DNA from: Ruegeria sp. THAF33 | Lineage (GTDB): Bacteria; Pseudomonadota; Alphaproteobacteria; Rhodobacterales; Rhodobacteraceae | Reading direction: 5' to 3' | DNA: 64,000 nucleotides | Assembly: GCF_009363615.1 (NCBI RefSeq) | Contig: NZ_CP045387.1 | Location: 14,250 to 78,249 of the forward strand | Shown: positions 34,702 to 44,216 of the stretch, piece after piece | Layout of the letters: each line of letters begins with the position of its first letter | Position numbering within the stretch: the stretch's first letter is position 1 | Translations under genes and position numbers: made by a program | The notes under the pieces: generated by a model | Told to the model about the DNA's origin: nothing | Seen by the model: the letters and a program-made list of their open reading frames with translations, nothing else | Databases searched by the model: none

Positions 34702-36339
34702 TTACACCTTCTCGGCAGTGCGGTCGCGGATCAGGGATGTATAACCTTCCTCCTTAACCGCACTAATGGCATTGCGATAATTGCCAATCCCGGCCATGTA
34801 GAACATCACCGCATTCTTCTTTCCGGGGATATTTGCGCCGAAGATCCAGCTTTCAGCTTTGGGGAAGAGTGTCATGTCGGCGATTTCACGGCAGGTGCCA
34901 ACCCAAGCGTCGCGCGCCTCCACGGTTGGCTCCACACTTTGAACCCCCTCTTCTTCCATTGCGCAAATCGTGTCAGCGATCCATTCAACTTGCGTCTCAA
35001 TGCTGGGGGGCAGGTTAGTGAAGGGGCCATTAGGGCCAAGGATCATGAAGAAGTTAGGGAAGTCTACCTCCATCATGCCGAGGTAACCGAGTGGGCCTTC
35101 CTTCCAAGTGTCGCGCATGGTCACGCCTCCGCGTCCGCGGAGGTCCATTTTGACGTAATTGCCGTCGACCGCATCGAAACCAGTGGCAAAGATTACGATG
35201 TCAAGCTCATGCTCCTCGCCGCTTTCGAGACGAATGCCGTTCGGAGTGAACTCTGCGATCGGATCGGCCTTCACGTCGGCGAGGGTCACGTTGTCTCGGT
35301 TGTAGACCTCGTAATAGTTGTTTCCGCAAAGCGGGCGCTTGGCGTAAAGGTCCTTCGGCGTCAGTTTCTCTGCGACCTTGGGGTCCTTCACGATTTGCTT
35401 GATCTTGCCCTTGATGAAGTCAGCGGCCGCATCATTGGCCACTTGGCTGGTCGCAATATCGCAAAAGGTGCCAAACATGAAATAGAAACCACCGCCGCGC
35501 TGCCAGGCGGCTTCGAAGACCCGCTCCCGTTCCTCGGGCGAGGCGGTTTCGGCGGGTTCGGCGCTTTCTTCGAAGCCGAAGGCCACAACAGAATTCTTCA
35601 CTTGATTCCAGATATTATCGTAGTTCGCCTTTTGCTCGGCGATGGTAGCATCGTCTTGCGGGGTGTTCCCAATCGGCACGACATATTGTGCAGAGCGCTG
35701 AAAAACAGTCAGGTGTTTTGCAATTGGTGCCGTTGCAGTGATAACCTGAACACCCGTCGAGCCGGTGCCGATAATGCCCACGCGTTTGTTGCTCAAGTCC
35801 ACTCCCTCGGGCCAGGCACCTGTGTGTAAGATACGGCCTTTGAAATCATCGATGCCCTTGAATTTTGGAACATTCGTTGCGGACAAGAGACCGAGGCCAG
35901 TGACAAGGTATTTTGCGGTAACTGTCTCACCACTATCAGTGATCACGTTCCAGAGACCGGTTTTTTCATTATAGTGCGCGCCATCCACTTTGGTGTCGAA
36001 CTTGTAGCTGCGTCGAAGATCGAGATGATCCGCTACCTCGTTCATGTATTCGAGGATCTCGGGCTGGGTCAGATACCGGGTTTTCCAGCGGCCTTTTCGA
36101 AGCAACTCTTTGTCAAAAGAATAGCGATAGACATAGCTTTCCGTGTCTGACAGCGCACCGGGATATCGGTTCCACCACCAGGTGCCGCCAACGTCACTGG
36201 CGCTGTCATAGCCCCGGACGTTCAGTCCCTGCTCGTTGCGAAGTTTGTGGACAGCGTAAAGCCCGCCGAAGCCCGCGCCAATGACGACTGCGTCAAAATC
36301 CGCTCCGACCGTTTTAGTATTCTCAGTCTGAATGTTCAT
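34702..36339 (-). CDS. chnB: Cyclohexanone-type Baeyer-Villiger monooxygenase
   Basis: A 545-residue flavoenzyme. FAD motif GAGFGG (21-26), DVGGTWWWNRYPGA, Baeyer-Villiger fingerprint FKGRILHTGAWP (166-177), NADPH motif GTGSTG (191-196), then KHLTVFQRSAQYVVPIGN, RPLCGNNYYEVYNRDNV, ATGFDAVDGNYVKMD and LGPNGPFTNLPPSIE. These long stretches match known cyclohexanone monooxygenases, which insert oxygen to give epsilon-caprolactone using NADPH and O2. The ATG at 36339 follows GGGAGGAG. Related cyclic ketones (cyclopentanone, methyl-cyclohexanones) could also be substrates. It follows the lactone hydrolase gene in the operon. Confidence 0.92.
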   Translation of the reverse strand: MNIQTENTKTVGADFDAVVIGAGFGGLYAVHKLRNEQGLNVRGYDSASDVGGTWWWNRYPGALSDTESYVYRYSFDKELLRKGRWKTRYLTQPEILEYMNEVADHLDLRRSYKFDTKVDGAHYNEKTGLWNVITDSGETVTAKYLVTGLGLLSATNVPKFKGIDDFKGRILHTGAWPEGVDLSNKRVGIIGTGSTGVQVITATAPIAKHLTVFQRSAQYVVPIGNTPQDDATIAEQKANYDNIWNQVKNSVVAFGFEESAEPAETASPEERERVFEAAWQRGGGFYFMFGTFCDIATSQVANDAAADFIKGKIKQIVKDPKVAEKLTPKDLYAKRPLCGNNYYEVYNRDNVTLADVKADPIAEFTPNGIRLESGEEHELDIVIFATGFDAVDGNYVKMDLRGRGGVTMRDTWKEGPLGYLGMMEVDFPNFFMILGPNGPFTNLPPSIETQVEWIADTICAMEEEGVQSVEPTVEARDAWVGTCREIADMTLFPKAESWIFGANIPGKKNAVMFYMAGIGNYRNAISAVKEEGYTSLIRDRTAEKV

Positions 36340-36454
36340 ATCACTCCTCCCAGAGTAAGACCGCTCCGCCCCGCAGATTGCGGGTGAGATGCTAGATGAA
36401 TGTTTCGTAGGGGTTTGTCTCGCACCGCACCGCAATGCAGTGCGAGTACAGGTC

Positions 36455-37357
36455 TCAGAGGGCCCGATACCATGCGGCGATGCGACCAAGTTCCTCGTTT
36501 GCCTCGGGCGCGCGTCCCGAAAGCGCGGGAAAGACATGCTGCATGCCTTCGACGATAGACAGGGTCACGTTTACGCCCTGTGCCTTGGCCTTTTCGTGCA
36601 ACCGTTCGGCATCGCTCTTAAGCGTCTCGGCCCCTCCGGCATTGATATAGAGCGGCGGGTAACCGGTGAAATCGTTCTCCAGCGGGTTGGCCAACGGATT
36701 AAGCGGATCCGTGCCTTCACCGAGGAACATCCCCGCCATCGCTTCGAGGATCGGTTTGCCGACTAGCGCATCGGTTTCCGCGTTGGTTTCCAGTGTTTCC
36801 CCGCGCATCGCCATGTCGAGCCAGGGCGAATAGGCGATGACCGCTCCGGGCAGTGGCAACCCAAGTTCGCGTAACTTCAGCACGCTGGCGATGGCAAGAT
36901 TGCCGCCAGCACTGTCGCCAGCCGTCAGAATATTTCTTGCCTTGAAACCCTTATCCAGCAGCGCTTTGTATGCGGCTACTGCATCTTCGATCTGCGCCGG
37001 AAATGGGTGCTCGGGTGCGCGCCGATAGTGCAGGATCACCGACGTAACCCCAAGCACCTTAGCGAGGTGCCCTGCCATTTTTCGATGACTATCGGCTGAG
37101 CCGACGGCAAAGCCGCCACCATGAGTGTAAACAATTACACGCGAGGTATCTGCCCCGGCTGGTAGGGCCCAGATAGCCTCAACTCCTCCGACATGATCGC
37201 TTTTGTAGCTAACGTTTTCCGGCTCTAGTGCGGGCTGCCCCCATTCATCGAACATGCTGCGCAGGTTCGCGATCGTCAGGTCTGGGTTCTCGACCATCTG
37301 ATCGGTCCAATTCTGATAAAGCGCCCGCAGCGTATCCGCTTCTCTACTGATTTCCAT
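36455..37357 (-). CDS. Alpha/beta hydrolase (HSL family), probable caprolactone hydrolase
   Basis: A 300-residue esterase of the hormone-sensitive lipase family: oxyanion HGGGF (79-83), HYRRAPEHPFPA, nucleophile elbow GDSAGG (147-152, Ser149), NAGGAETLKSDA near the acid residue, and GMQHVF with the catalytic His. The acid loop shows Glu where many members have Asp. In cyclohexanone pathways a hydrolase of this type (ChnC) opens epsilon-caprolactone to 6-hydroxyhexanoate, and this gene lies directly upstream of the monooxygenase. GGGAGG precedes the ATG at 37357. The IS110 remnant begins about 200 bases upstream, so the original promoter may have been disturbed. Confidence 0.82.
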   Translation of the reverse strand: MEISREADTLRALYQNWTDQMVENPDLTIANLRSMFDEWGQPALEPENVSYKSDHVGGVEAIWALPAGADTSRVIVYTHGGGFAVGSADSHRKMAGHLAKVLGVTSVILHYRRAPEHPFPAQIEDAVAAYKALLDKGFKARNILTAGDSAGGNLAIASVLKLRELGLPLPGAVIAYSPWLDMAMRGETLETNAETDALVGKPILEAMAGMFLGEGTDPLNPLANPLENDFTGYPPLYINAGGAETLKSDAERLHEKAKAQGVNVTLSIVEGMQHVFPALSGRAPEANEELGRIAAWYRAL

Positions 37358-37644
37358 GTTTATCCTCCCAAGCATAACATTTGGCAAAGCCACCAACTGA
37401 CGTCGCCAATCTCGAAGACGTCAAACGGTCAACGGCATACGCCAATTATCTCAGAGTAAGGGCGAAAAATGCGCCATGTATTGAACAATCCTGCTTTGGA
37501 AATAGTATGATCGTGCTCAGCCTGTCGTGAGGCAGATATGCCCGTTACTAGGCTCTGTTGATGGCGTGGATACCCCCTCCCGACGGCATCGCAATGTGCC
37601 ACTATGATGAGCGTTAAAAGCCATCACAGAAGGAAGGAGCATCT

Positions 37645-38672
37645 ATGTCCGAAATTAAAATTATCGGTGTCGACTTGGCAAAGCGCGTTATCCAGTTGCA
37701 TGGTGCGTACAATGATGGGTCAGTCGCGTTTCGCAAAAAGCTTTCACGAGGCCAGTTTCTCGCGTTCGTGGCACAGCAACCCAAATGCATGATCGCCATG
37801 GAGGCGTGGCCACGGCGTATGGCTGGGGCCGCGAATTTGAGAAGCTGGGGTGCGACGTGCGGTTGATACCGCCGGTCTATGTGAAGCCGTTCGTCAAACG
37901 CCAGAAGAATGATGCGACCGATGCAGAGGCCATCTTGGAGGCTGCATTGCGTCCAACCATGCGCTTTTTCGCAGTGAAGACGGAAGATCAGCAGGCCCGT
38001 GCCATGCTGTTTCGCACGCGGCAGATGTTTGTCGGCCAGCGCCCCCAGATGATCAACGCTTTACGCGGCCACCTCGCCGAACACGGATTGGTCGCGGCCC
38101 GCGGGCCTGCCCATCTCAAGCGACTCGCGGACGCAATCGCAGGTGATGACACCGCGCTGCATGCTGAGGTTCGTGACCTCGGCCGGATGTATCTGGGGCA
38201 GATTGAGGGGCTGAATACGCGTGTTGCAGAGCTTGACGCGAAGATGCGATGTGCCGCCAAGAAAGCCGACTTGGTGCGCCGAACACAAACCATGCCGGGC
38301 GTGGTTCCTGTCACGGCGCTTGCGATCGAGACATTTGCCCGTGACCTGGCCACCTTCCGGCGCGGGTGCGATTTTGCCGCCTGGCTTGGGCTTGTGCCGA
38401 AGCAGCACTCGACGGGCGGCAAAGCCCGGCTCGGGAAGACCTCGAAGATGCGACAGCGCGACTCCGGACACTCTTGGTCTCTGGCGCTATGGCTGTCCTC
38501 CAGGCTGTCGAGCGGTTTGACACACCGAATAATGGCTGGCTGAAACGCCTACTAACCCGCAAGCCGCGCATGGGTCGCCGCGATTGCGCTGGCCAACAAG
38601 ATGGCGCGTGGCCTCTGGGCCATCATAATGAAACAAGAGGATTACCGGAATCCGGTGGCGGCGATGGCATAG
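37645..38672 (+). pseudogene. IS110-family transposase pseudogene with at least three frameshifts
   Basis: Pieces of one transposase lie in order on the plus strand. The N-terminal RuvC-like DEDD start is IIGVDLAKRVIQLHG (from 37645). The frame changes near 37808 to YGWGREFEKLGCDV and KRQKNDATDAEAI, and continues to GVVPVTALAIETFARDLATF and FAAWLGLVPKQHSTGGK. It changes again near 38440-38470 (SGAMAVLQAVERFDTPNN) and near 38570 (VAAIALANKMARGLWAI), ending at TAG 38670-38672. The order and spacing match the ~340-residue IS110 transposase. The element is inactive. It sits between the lactone hydrolase and fused fad-type genes. Typical IS110 ends lack clear terminal inverted repeats, so its edges are not defined. 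Confidence 0.88.
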
Positions 38673-38996
38673 CGAAGACGGCATGCCACGACGTCCCGGT
38701 AAGTTGGGAGTGTGAGGAGGTCACTGAAAAGTAAGGGCAAAGGATCGATCAGATCCGGGTCAGAGAAAGCAGCATTTGTGCAGGAGCCACCGAGCTCGGT
38801 TTGTTGATATGCCTCTGGTCCGCGCATCGCCATACCGGCCCGCGGTTACATCAGCGCCGCACACAGAGGCCTGATACATGACCGCACCCGATCACACGCT
38901 CGCGCCGTTCAAAAAATCACTTGCACCAATGGGGGCATGCATGCACAAATCCCGTGTCGGACTCATCTTATGAATCCAGCGTGGTAGCTGAGGTGC
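38673..38996 (+). other. IS-derived non-coding sequence between two insertion-sequence remnants
   Basis: No gene is supported. The left part is probably the downstream flank of the IS110 element. The stretch from about 38933 to 38996, ending just before ATGAGCAGACC, resembles the 5' end of an IS5-family element (GCACAAATCC near its tip). Confidence 0.45.
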
Positions 38997-39760
38997 ATGA
39001 GCAGACCGACAACCCCGACATACAAGACCATGAACTGGCCCGCTTATAACGAAGCGCTCAAGCGCCGTGGCTCGCTGACGATCTGGTTTGACCCCGAGAT
39101 GAGCTGGGAGGCCGTGCCGACAGGCAGAAGAGTTACAGCGACGCCGCGACCCAGACCTGTCTTTCGATGAAGGTCCTGTTCGGCATGGCCTTGCGACAGG
39201 CGACCGGGTTCGTCGAGAGCCTGTTGCGGCTGATCGGTCTCGACTGGACGGTGCTCGACTTCAGCACCCTGTCCCGGCGCCAGAAGACCCTGGCCGTGAA
39301 CATCCCGTATCGCGGCTCCAAAGGGCCGTTGCACTTGTTGGTGGACAGCACGGGGATCAAGCTTGAAGGTGAGTGGCATGCCCGCAAGCATGGCGGCCCC
39401 AAGCGACGGGTCTGGCGCAAGATCCACCTCGGGATCGACGAGCAAACGTTGGAAGTGCGCGCTGTTCAGATCACCGGGAGCCACATCGGTGACGCTCCAG
39501 TGTTACCCAACCTTCTTGAACAGATCCCGGCAGACCAGCAGTGTCACGGCTGACGGTGCGTATGACACACGAAAATGCCAGGACGCGATTGCGGACCGTG
39601 GCGTCCACGCCGTTATCCCACCAGGTAAGAACGCAAAGTCTTGGAAGACCATCACCGCCTAAGCCGCGTCGAGACGAAGATGCACTGTGTTAAGTTGCTG
39701 GGGCAGCGCCTTATGGCGCGGGACTTTGACCGTCAGGTCGCGAAAACCCTTTCTAAATAA
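38997..39760 (+). pseudogene. IS5-family transposase pseudogene, frameshifted and internally deleted
   Basis: Pieces in order: MSRPTTPTYKTMNWPAYNEA (from 38997), then in a second frame the long central part (MKVLFGMALRQATGFVESLL, DFSTLSRRQKT, LLVDSTGIKL, GPKRRVWRKIHLGIDEQTLE) to about 39553. A third segment has TADGAYDTRKC and AVIPPGKNAKSWKT to TAA at 39662, and a last fragment is SRVETKMHCVKLLGQRLMAR. About 35-40 residues are missing before the last fragment, and the C terminus is lost after ARDFDRQVA. The DDE-type catalytic blocks are otherwise recognisable. Frame shifts lie near 39120 and 39550. Its right end overlaps the 3' end of the convergent fad-type gene. Confidence 0.85.
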
Positions 39761-41784
39761 CGAGGCACCCTCCAGTCGCAAGGGTCCTCTTTGACAAGCG
39801 CGCTAAACAGCGCGGTCAACCGATCCTTGCCGATATTTTTGGCGTGGTGCATCAGGCCTCCCCGCCAGCGGGGAAATCCGTAGCCGTGAATCATTACTAG
39901 GTCGATGTCTTGCGGTTTTTCTGCTACGCCTTCGTCAAGGATATCGCAGGCTTCCGCCACCATTGTGAGCAAGAGCCTTTCTACGATTTCGTCAGCTGAG
40001 AACTCGCGGCGAGTGAAGTTCATTTCTTCTGAGACACGGAGTATTTCGCTAGCGACCAGCTCCGAATGTGAGGGTTTGCCGTCTGGCCCATAGTCGTACC
40101 ATCCGGCGCCCGATTTGCGTCCTAGGCGTTTGTGCTTTTCGACCAGCCGCTCGACCAAGGGCACGTGACCACAGCAGTTCCCTTCGGCAACTGCCTTGCG
40201 ACGGATATTCGCGTAGGCGATGTCCAGCCCCGACATGTCCTGTGCAGCATATGGACCCATCGCCATACCGAATCCGCGCATAGCCGCGTCGATCTCGTCG
40301 ACATTAGCCCCCTCCACCAGAAGGCGATTAGCGGCGCGACGGTAGCTCGACAAAATTCGGTTTCCGATGAAGCCATCGCAAACACCAGACAGTACCGGGA
40401 TTTTACCAAGCCTGTGCGCCAGCACAAGTGCTGCACCTAATGTTCCGTCTGACGTTCGGTCGCTCCTGACGACTTCCAGAAGTTTCATAATATGCGCAGG
40501 ACTGAAGAAATGCATCCCTACAAAGCGTGCCGGGTGTTTCAACCCATCAGAGAGCCGATTTACATCGAGATAGGATGTGTTTGTGGCAATGATGGTCTCG
40601 GGTGGCAGTGCGCCTTCGAGTTCGGTCAGGATCGCGGTCTTAACCGCAAAATCCTCGAAGGCCGCCTCGATTGCTAGATCGGTTGGTGGCAGAGCGTCAT
40701 AGCCTGAGACCGTAACCAGCCGGTCTTCAACCGTCTTTGCCGCATCGACGGACAGAATACCGCGACTGATACCCTGATCAATCAGCTTTTGCAGGTTTTT
40801 ACTGGCCCACTCGGCGGACGAGGCACTACGTTCGACGACAGTCACCGAGATCCCTGCGGTCGCCAGCGTGTACGCAATAGCTGCGCCCATATTGCCACCA
40901 CCGACCACGATGGCGGTTTCAGCATCTCGGGAAGGTCGGGGGTAGGCGCGCCCCTTGTTGGTTGCGGTACGCTCGGTGAAGAAAACGTGCCTAAGGGCCC
41001 GCGCCTGATCCGAGGTACGAAGGTCCAAAAACGCAGAGCGCTCGCTGGCTAGTGCGTCGTGCAGCGGCGTCGTCGCACTGGTCGCGACTAGGTTCACCGC
41101 AACCTGCGGGGCATTCTGGCCAGGCATACGCCGCGCTACATGCGCTCGGGCGACTTCCGCTGCGACGTGGTTTGGCTTTGGTGAAGGAAGATTGTCGGGT
41201 GCCTGTGCCGCCTCAAGTACATCGTCATCGAGAGCTATGGCCGCGCCAAGCGGGTCATCGGCTAGCAGCTGGATCAGTCCCATTTTCAGTGCCTGCTCGG
41301 CGGAAACAGCCTTCCCGGTGACAATCATGTCAAGCGCAGCTTCAATACCGATAAGTCGCGGCAGTCTTTGGGTTCCCCCTGCGCCAGGCACGATCCCCAA
41401 GTTTACCTCTGGCAAGCCCAGTTTGGCAGAAGTTGAGGCGATGCGATAGCAGCAAGCCAGAGCAATCTCTAGTCCCCCACCAAGCGCAGCCCCGTTGATT
41501 GCTGCGATAGTAGGAATCGGGAGGTGTGCAAGTTGCATCAGCACATCATTTAGTTGTGGATCAACAGGCAACTTACCGAATTCCTTCGCATCCGCGCCCG
41601 CGACGAAGGTCGTTCCTGTGCCGGTGATAATCAGCCTGGTAGCCCCAGTTTCGAGGACTTTGAAGATACAGTGTTGTATTCCAGCCCGAACCTCCGCGTT
41701 GATTAGGTTAAGCGGCGAATTGTCTATGGTCAGAATTGCTGCGTCATTTGAGAAGCTTAATTCAACAGGCATGGGCATCCTCAC
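39733..41784 (-). CDS. Fused enoyl-CoA hydratase/3-hydroxyacyl-CoA dehydrogenase, probably for adipate
   Basis: A 683-residue bifunctional beta-oxidation enzyme. Crotonase domain about 1-190 (FVAGADAKEFG, NGAALGGGLEIALACCYRIA, LPEVNLGIVPGAGGTQRLPR with the catalytic Glu region). NAD-binding dehydrogenase about 290-470 (VVGGGNMGAAIAYTLATAG, NTSYLDVNRL, FVGMHFFSPAHIMKLLEVV) and C-terminal 3HCDH domains to the end. It would convert 2,3-didehydroadipyl-CoA to 3-oxoadipyl-CoA via 3-hydroxyadipyl-CoA. The start overlaps the aldehyde dehydrogenase stop by four bases. The last codons and stop come from the IS5 remnant, so a short native C terminus seems to have been lost; the catalytic parts are intact. 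Confidence 0.88.
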   Translation of the reverse strand: MRMPMPVELSFSNDAAILTIDNSPLNLINAEVRAGIQHCIFKVLETGATRLIITGTGTTFVAGADAKEFGKLPVDPQLNDVLMQLAHLPIPTIAAINGAALGGGLEIALACCYRIASTSAKLGLPEVNLGIVPGAGGTQRLPRLIGIEAALDMIVTGKAVSAEQALKMGLIQLLADDPLGAAIALDDDVLEAAQAPDNLPSPKPNHVAAEVARAHVARRMPGQNAPQVAVNLVATSATTPLHDALASERSAFLDLRTSDQARALRHVFFTERTATNKGRAYPRPSRDAETAIVVGGGNMGAAIAYTLATAGISVTVVERSASSAEWASKNLQKLIDQGISRGILSVDAAKTVEDRLVTVSGYDALPPTDLAIEAAFEDFAVKTAILTELEGALPPETIIATNTSYLDVNRLSDGLKHPARFVGMHFFSPAHIMKLLEVVRSDRTSDGTLGAALVLAHRLGKIPVLSGVCDGFIGNRILSSYRRAANRLLVEGANVDEIDAAMRGFGMAMGPYAAQDMSGLDIAYANIRRKAVAEGNCCGHVPLVERLVEKHKRLGRKSGAGWYDYGPDGKPSHSELVASEILRVSEEMNFTRREFSADEIVERLLLTMVAEACDILDEGVAEKPQDIDLVMIHGYGFPRWRGGLMHHAKNIGKDRLTALFSALVKEDPCDWRVPRYLERVFAT

Positions 41785-43235
41785 AGCACTGGCGCGCGAT
41801 TGCGCGAGATAAATTTGGTAATGAGATAGCCTTCGAAGGTTTCCGTCCCGCCTTCAGTCCCATAGCCGCTGTCTCTCACGCCTCCAAACGGAGTCTCGGG
41901 CAGAGCGAGGCCGAACTGGTTGATGCTTACCATACCTGCCTGCAAACCCGCAGCTGCTTTATCTGCACGCTCTAACGAATTGGTAAAGACATAGGACGCC
42001 AGCCCGAAGGGTAGCCCGTTGGCCCGCGACAGTCCGTCCTCTATGTCACGAAAAGACGAGACGACAGCAATCGGGCCGAAGGGTTCTTCGCGCATCAAGT
42101 CAATGTCGTCGTTGGGCGTATCGACGATTGTCGGGGCATAGAAGTTACCATGATTTCCAAGCCTTTTGCCTCCCGTCAACACCCGTGCGCCGTTTTCGCG
42201 GGCATCCTCGACGAGCTTTTCCATCGCATTCACGCGTCCGCGATGACACAATGGCCCCATCTGTGTGCCCTCGGTTAAACCATCGCCCACCTTTACGCTC
42301 TCAAATGCTGAAACTAGCTCGGACAGAAATCGGTCGTAGATGCCTTGTTGTACGTAAAACCGGGTTGGGGCGATGCACACCTGGCCTGCATTGCGCAGCT
42401 TGTTGCCCGCCAAGGCGCGCGCCGCGGCCGTGGCATCGGCGTCGTCGAACACCAATACGGGCGCGTGACCGCCGAGTTCCATCGTCGCCCGCTTCATGTG
42501 GCGGCCAGCCAATTCTGCCAGATGCTTGCCCACCTCGACCGAACCGGTGAAGGTGATCTTGCGCACCTCGGGGCGCGCAATAAGAGTTTCCGAAATGAAG
42601 GCCGCATTACCCCAGACAAGGTTCAGACAGCCTTCGGGCAAGCCTGCATCCAGCAGATAGCGCGCAATTGCCATGCAGCCCGCCGGAGCCTCTGCCGGGG
42701 CTTTCAAGATCATCGTGCAACCTGACGCAAGCGCCGCCGCGACCTTGCGTACCGCTTGGCTCAGCGGAAAATTCCAAGGCGTGATGGCAAGGCAGACGCC
42801 TATCGGTTCGCGCACGACAAGCTGCTGTACCCCCGGGCTGCGCGATGGAATGATGCGCCCATAAATGCGCCGACATTCCTCGGCGTGCCAGTCGACGTGG
42901 TCAGCTGAGGCGCGGACCTCAGCCAAGGCCTCAGCCAGCGGCTTGCCTTCATCGAGAGTGATCCAGCCAGCGATCAGTCTGTCATTTTGGCGCAGCAGGT
43001 CGGCAAACCGTCGCAAAATTGCACTTCGTTCCATGGGAGAGCTGTTTTTCCATCGGCGAAAAGCTGATTCGGCCGAGTGAACCGCATGGTCCAGATCTGC
43101 GGCGCTAGCCTGCGGAATCTGTCCGATAGTTTGCCCGTTTGCAGGGTTTATGACTGCACGATCCTCCGGCGTGGGAGAAGCGATCCAGTCCCGTCCGATG
43201 AGGTGCTGGATGGTCGGATAATTCATTTCTTTCAT
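41781..43235 (-). CDS. NAD(P)-dependent aldehyde dehydrogenase, probable 6-oxohexanoate dehydrogenase
   Basis: A 484-residue aldehyde dehydrogenase: PWNFPLSQAVRKVAAALASG, FTGSVEVGKHLAELAG, TMELGGHAPVLVFDDAD with the general-base Glu, NKLRNAGQVCIAPTRFYV with catalytic Cys, and EEPFGPIAVV. The family is that of succinate-semialdehyde dehydrogenases, which accept omega-carboxylated aldehydes. In this setting it fits oxidation of 6-oxohexanoate to adipate (ChnE role). The ATG at 43235 was chosen over upstream in-frame codons because the extra N-terminal residues have no family match. It leads the minus-strand arm and faces the IclR gene across a control region with a clear palindrome. Confidence 0.85.
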   Translation of the reverse strand: MKEMNYPTIQHLIGRDWIASPTPEDRAVINPANGQTIGQIPQASAADLDHAVHSAESAFRRWKNSSPMERSAILRRFADLLRQNDRLIAGWITLDEGKPLAEALAEVRASADHVDWHAEECRRIYGRIIPSRSPGVQQLVVREPIGVCLAITPWNFPLSQAVRKVAAALASGCTMILKAPAEAPAGCMAIARYLLDAGLPEGCLNLVWGNAAFISETLIARPEVRKITFTGSVEVGKHLAELAGRHMKRATMELGGHAPVLVFDDADATAAARALAGNKLRNAGQVCIAPTRFYVQQGIYDRFLSELVSAFESVKVGDGLTEGTQMGPLCHRGRVNAMEKLVEDARENGARVLTGGKRLGNHGNFYAPTIVDTPNDDIDLMREEPFGPIAVVSSFRDIEDGLSRANGLPFGLASYVFTNSLERADKAAAGLQAGMVSINQFGLALPETPFGGVRDSGYGTEGGTETFEGYLITKFISRNRAPVL

Positions 43236-43306
43236 GGCGTTATGCCCTCGCTCAGTTGTGTCATCCGCAGGATCCGGCACGAAGGGGACCAGATGGACGA
43301 CTTTAG

Positions 43307-43325
43307 TTTTCCGCATAGCGGAAAA
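43307..43325. promoter_or_regulatory. IclR-type operator in the divergent promoter
   Basis: TTTTCCGC (43307-43314) and GCGGAAAA (43318-43325) form a perfect inverted repeat around ATA. Size, spacing and A/T-flanked CCG/CGG cores suit IclR-family sites. It lies between the aldehyde dehydrogenase gene and the divergent IclR gene, and can control both arms. Confidence 0.65.
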
Positions 43326-43406
43326 GTTTACCACAGTATTGACGCGGACGTTATCGATCGTTTAGATGTGTTTCAAGACGCATAATTCTTCCCGAGGAGG
43401 GATGTC

Positions 43407-44201
43407 GTGAGACCAAGGAAAGACCGCACCAAGGACGCCGAGAGACAGGACCGCGATTTTGTCACGGCGTTGGCGCGCGGCTTGGAGCTGTTGCGGGCCT
43501 TTCGGCGGGAAGGGGAAGCTCTGGGGAATGGTGAGTTGGCCGAGCGCACTGGCCTGAGCAGATCGACGGTCTCCCGGCTGGCCTATACACTGAACAAGCT
43601 GGAATACCTCAGCTACGACCCGGATACAGCACGTTATCGACTGGCCCCTCCAGTGCTTTCGTTGGGTTTCTCCTGCCTTGCAGGGATTCCGCTGCGGCAA
43701 CTGGCGAAGCCCTTTATGCAGGAGCTGGCTGATTACACAGGCATGCCGGTGGCCATGGCCAGTCGTGACCGGCTATCGATGGTCTATCTGGAGCGGTGCA
43801 AGGGCACTAATGCCGTCACGCTGGCGATCGAGGTTGGTGCCCATATTAAACTGGCCACGACCGCGGTTGGTCGCGCCTGCATAGCGGCGCACGACCCGGA
43901 TGAGCGGGCCAGAATTCTGGCCCTTGTGGAGGAACATGAAGGCGACAACTGGCCGAATGTGCAGCCCGGAATCGAAGCAGCTATCGCAGACTACCAACAG
44001 CACGGTTACTGCACGTCCTTCACGGAGTGGAAACGTGATGTGAACGCTGTAGCGGTGCCCTTCGTGCCGAAGGACGGCTCACCCATTATTGCCTTCAACT
44101 GCGGTGGCCCTTCGCAAACCCTTACGCGCGACTGGATCGAAAGCGACGTCGCGCACCGCCTTGTCGATCTTGTCCGCCGCGTTGCGGCGGTCGCACCCTG
44201 A
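43407..44201 (+). CDS. IclR-family transcriptional regulator of the catabolic cluster
   Basis: A 264-residue IclR regulator: winged HTH at about 18-85 (ALARGLELLRAF, GNGELAERTGLSRSTVSRLA, YTLNKLEYLSYD) and the effector-binding IclR domain to the end (HIKLATTAVGRACIAAHD, WPNVQPGIEAAIADYQQHGY, VNAVAVPF). The gene starts with GTG at 43407, preceded by GAGGAGGG. IclR members such as PcaR and PobR control aromatic and dicarboxylate pathways, so an intermediate of the pathway here, perhaps adipate or adipyl-CoA, may be the effector. It heads the plus-strand arm 15 bases before the acyl-CoA dehydrogenase gene and is divergent from the minus arm. Confidence 0.9.
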   Translation: MRPRKDRTKDAERQDRDFVTALARGLELLRAFRREGEALGNGELAERTGLSRSTVSRLAYTLNKLEYLSYDPDTARYRLAPPVLSLGFSCLAGIPLRQLAKPFMQELADYTGMPVAMASRDRLSMVYLERCKGTNAVTLAIEVGAHIKLATTAVGRACIAAHDPDERARILALVEEHEGDNWPNVQPGIEAAIADYQQHGYCTSFTEWKRDVNAVAVPFVPKDGSPIIAFNCGGPSQTLTRDWIESDVAHRLVDLVRRVAAVAP

Positions 44202-44216
44202 ACAATAGAGAGCATC

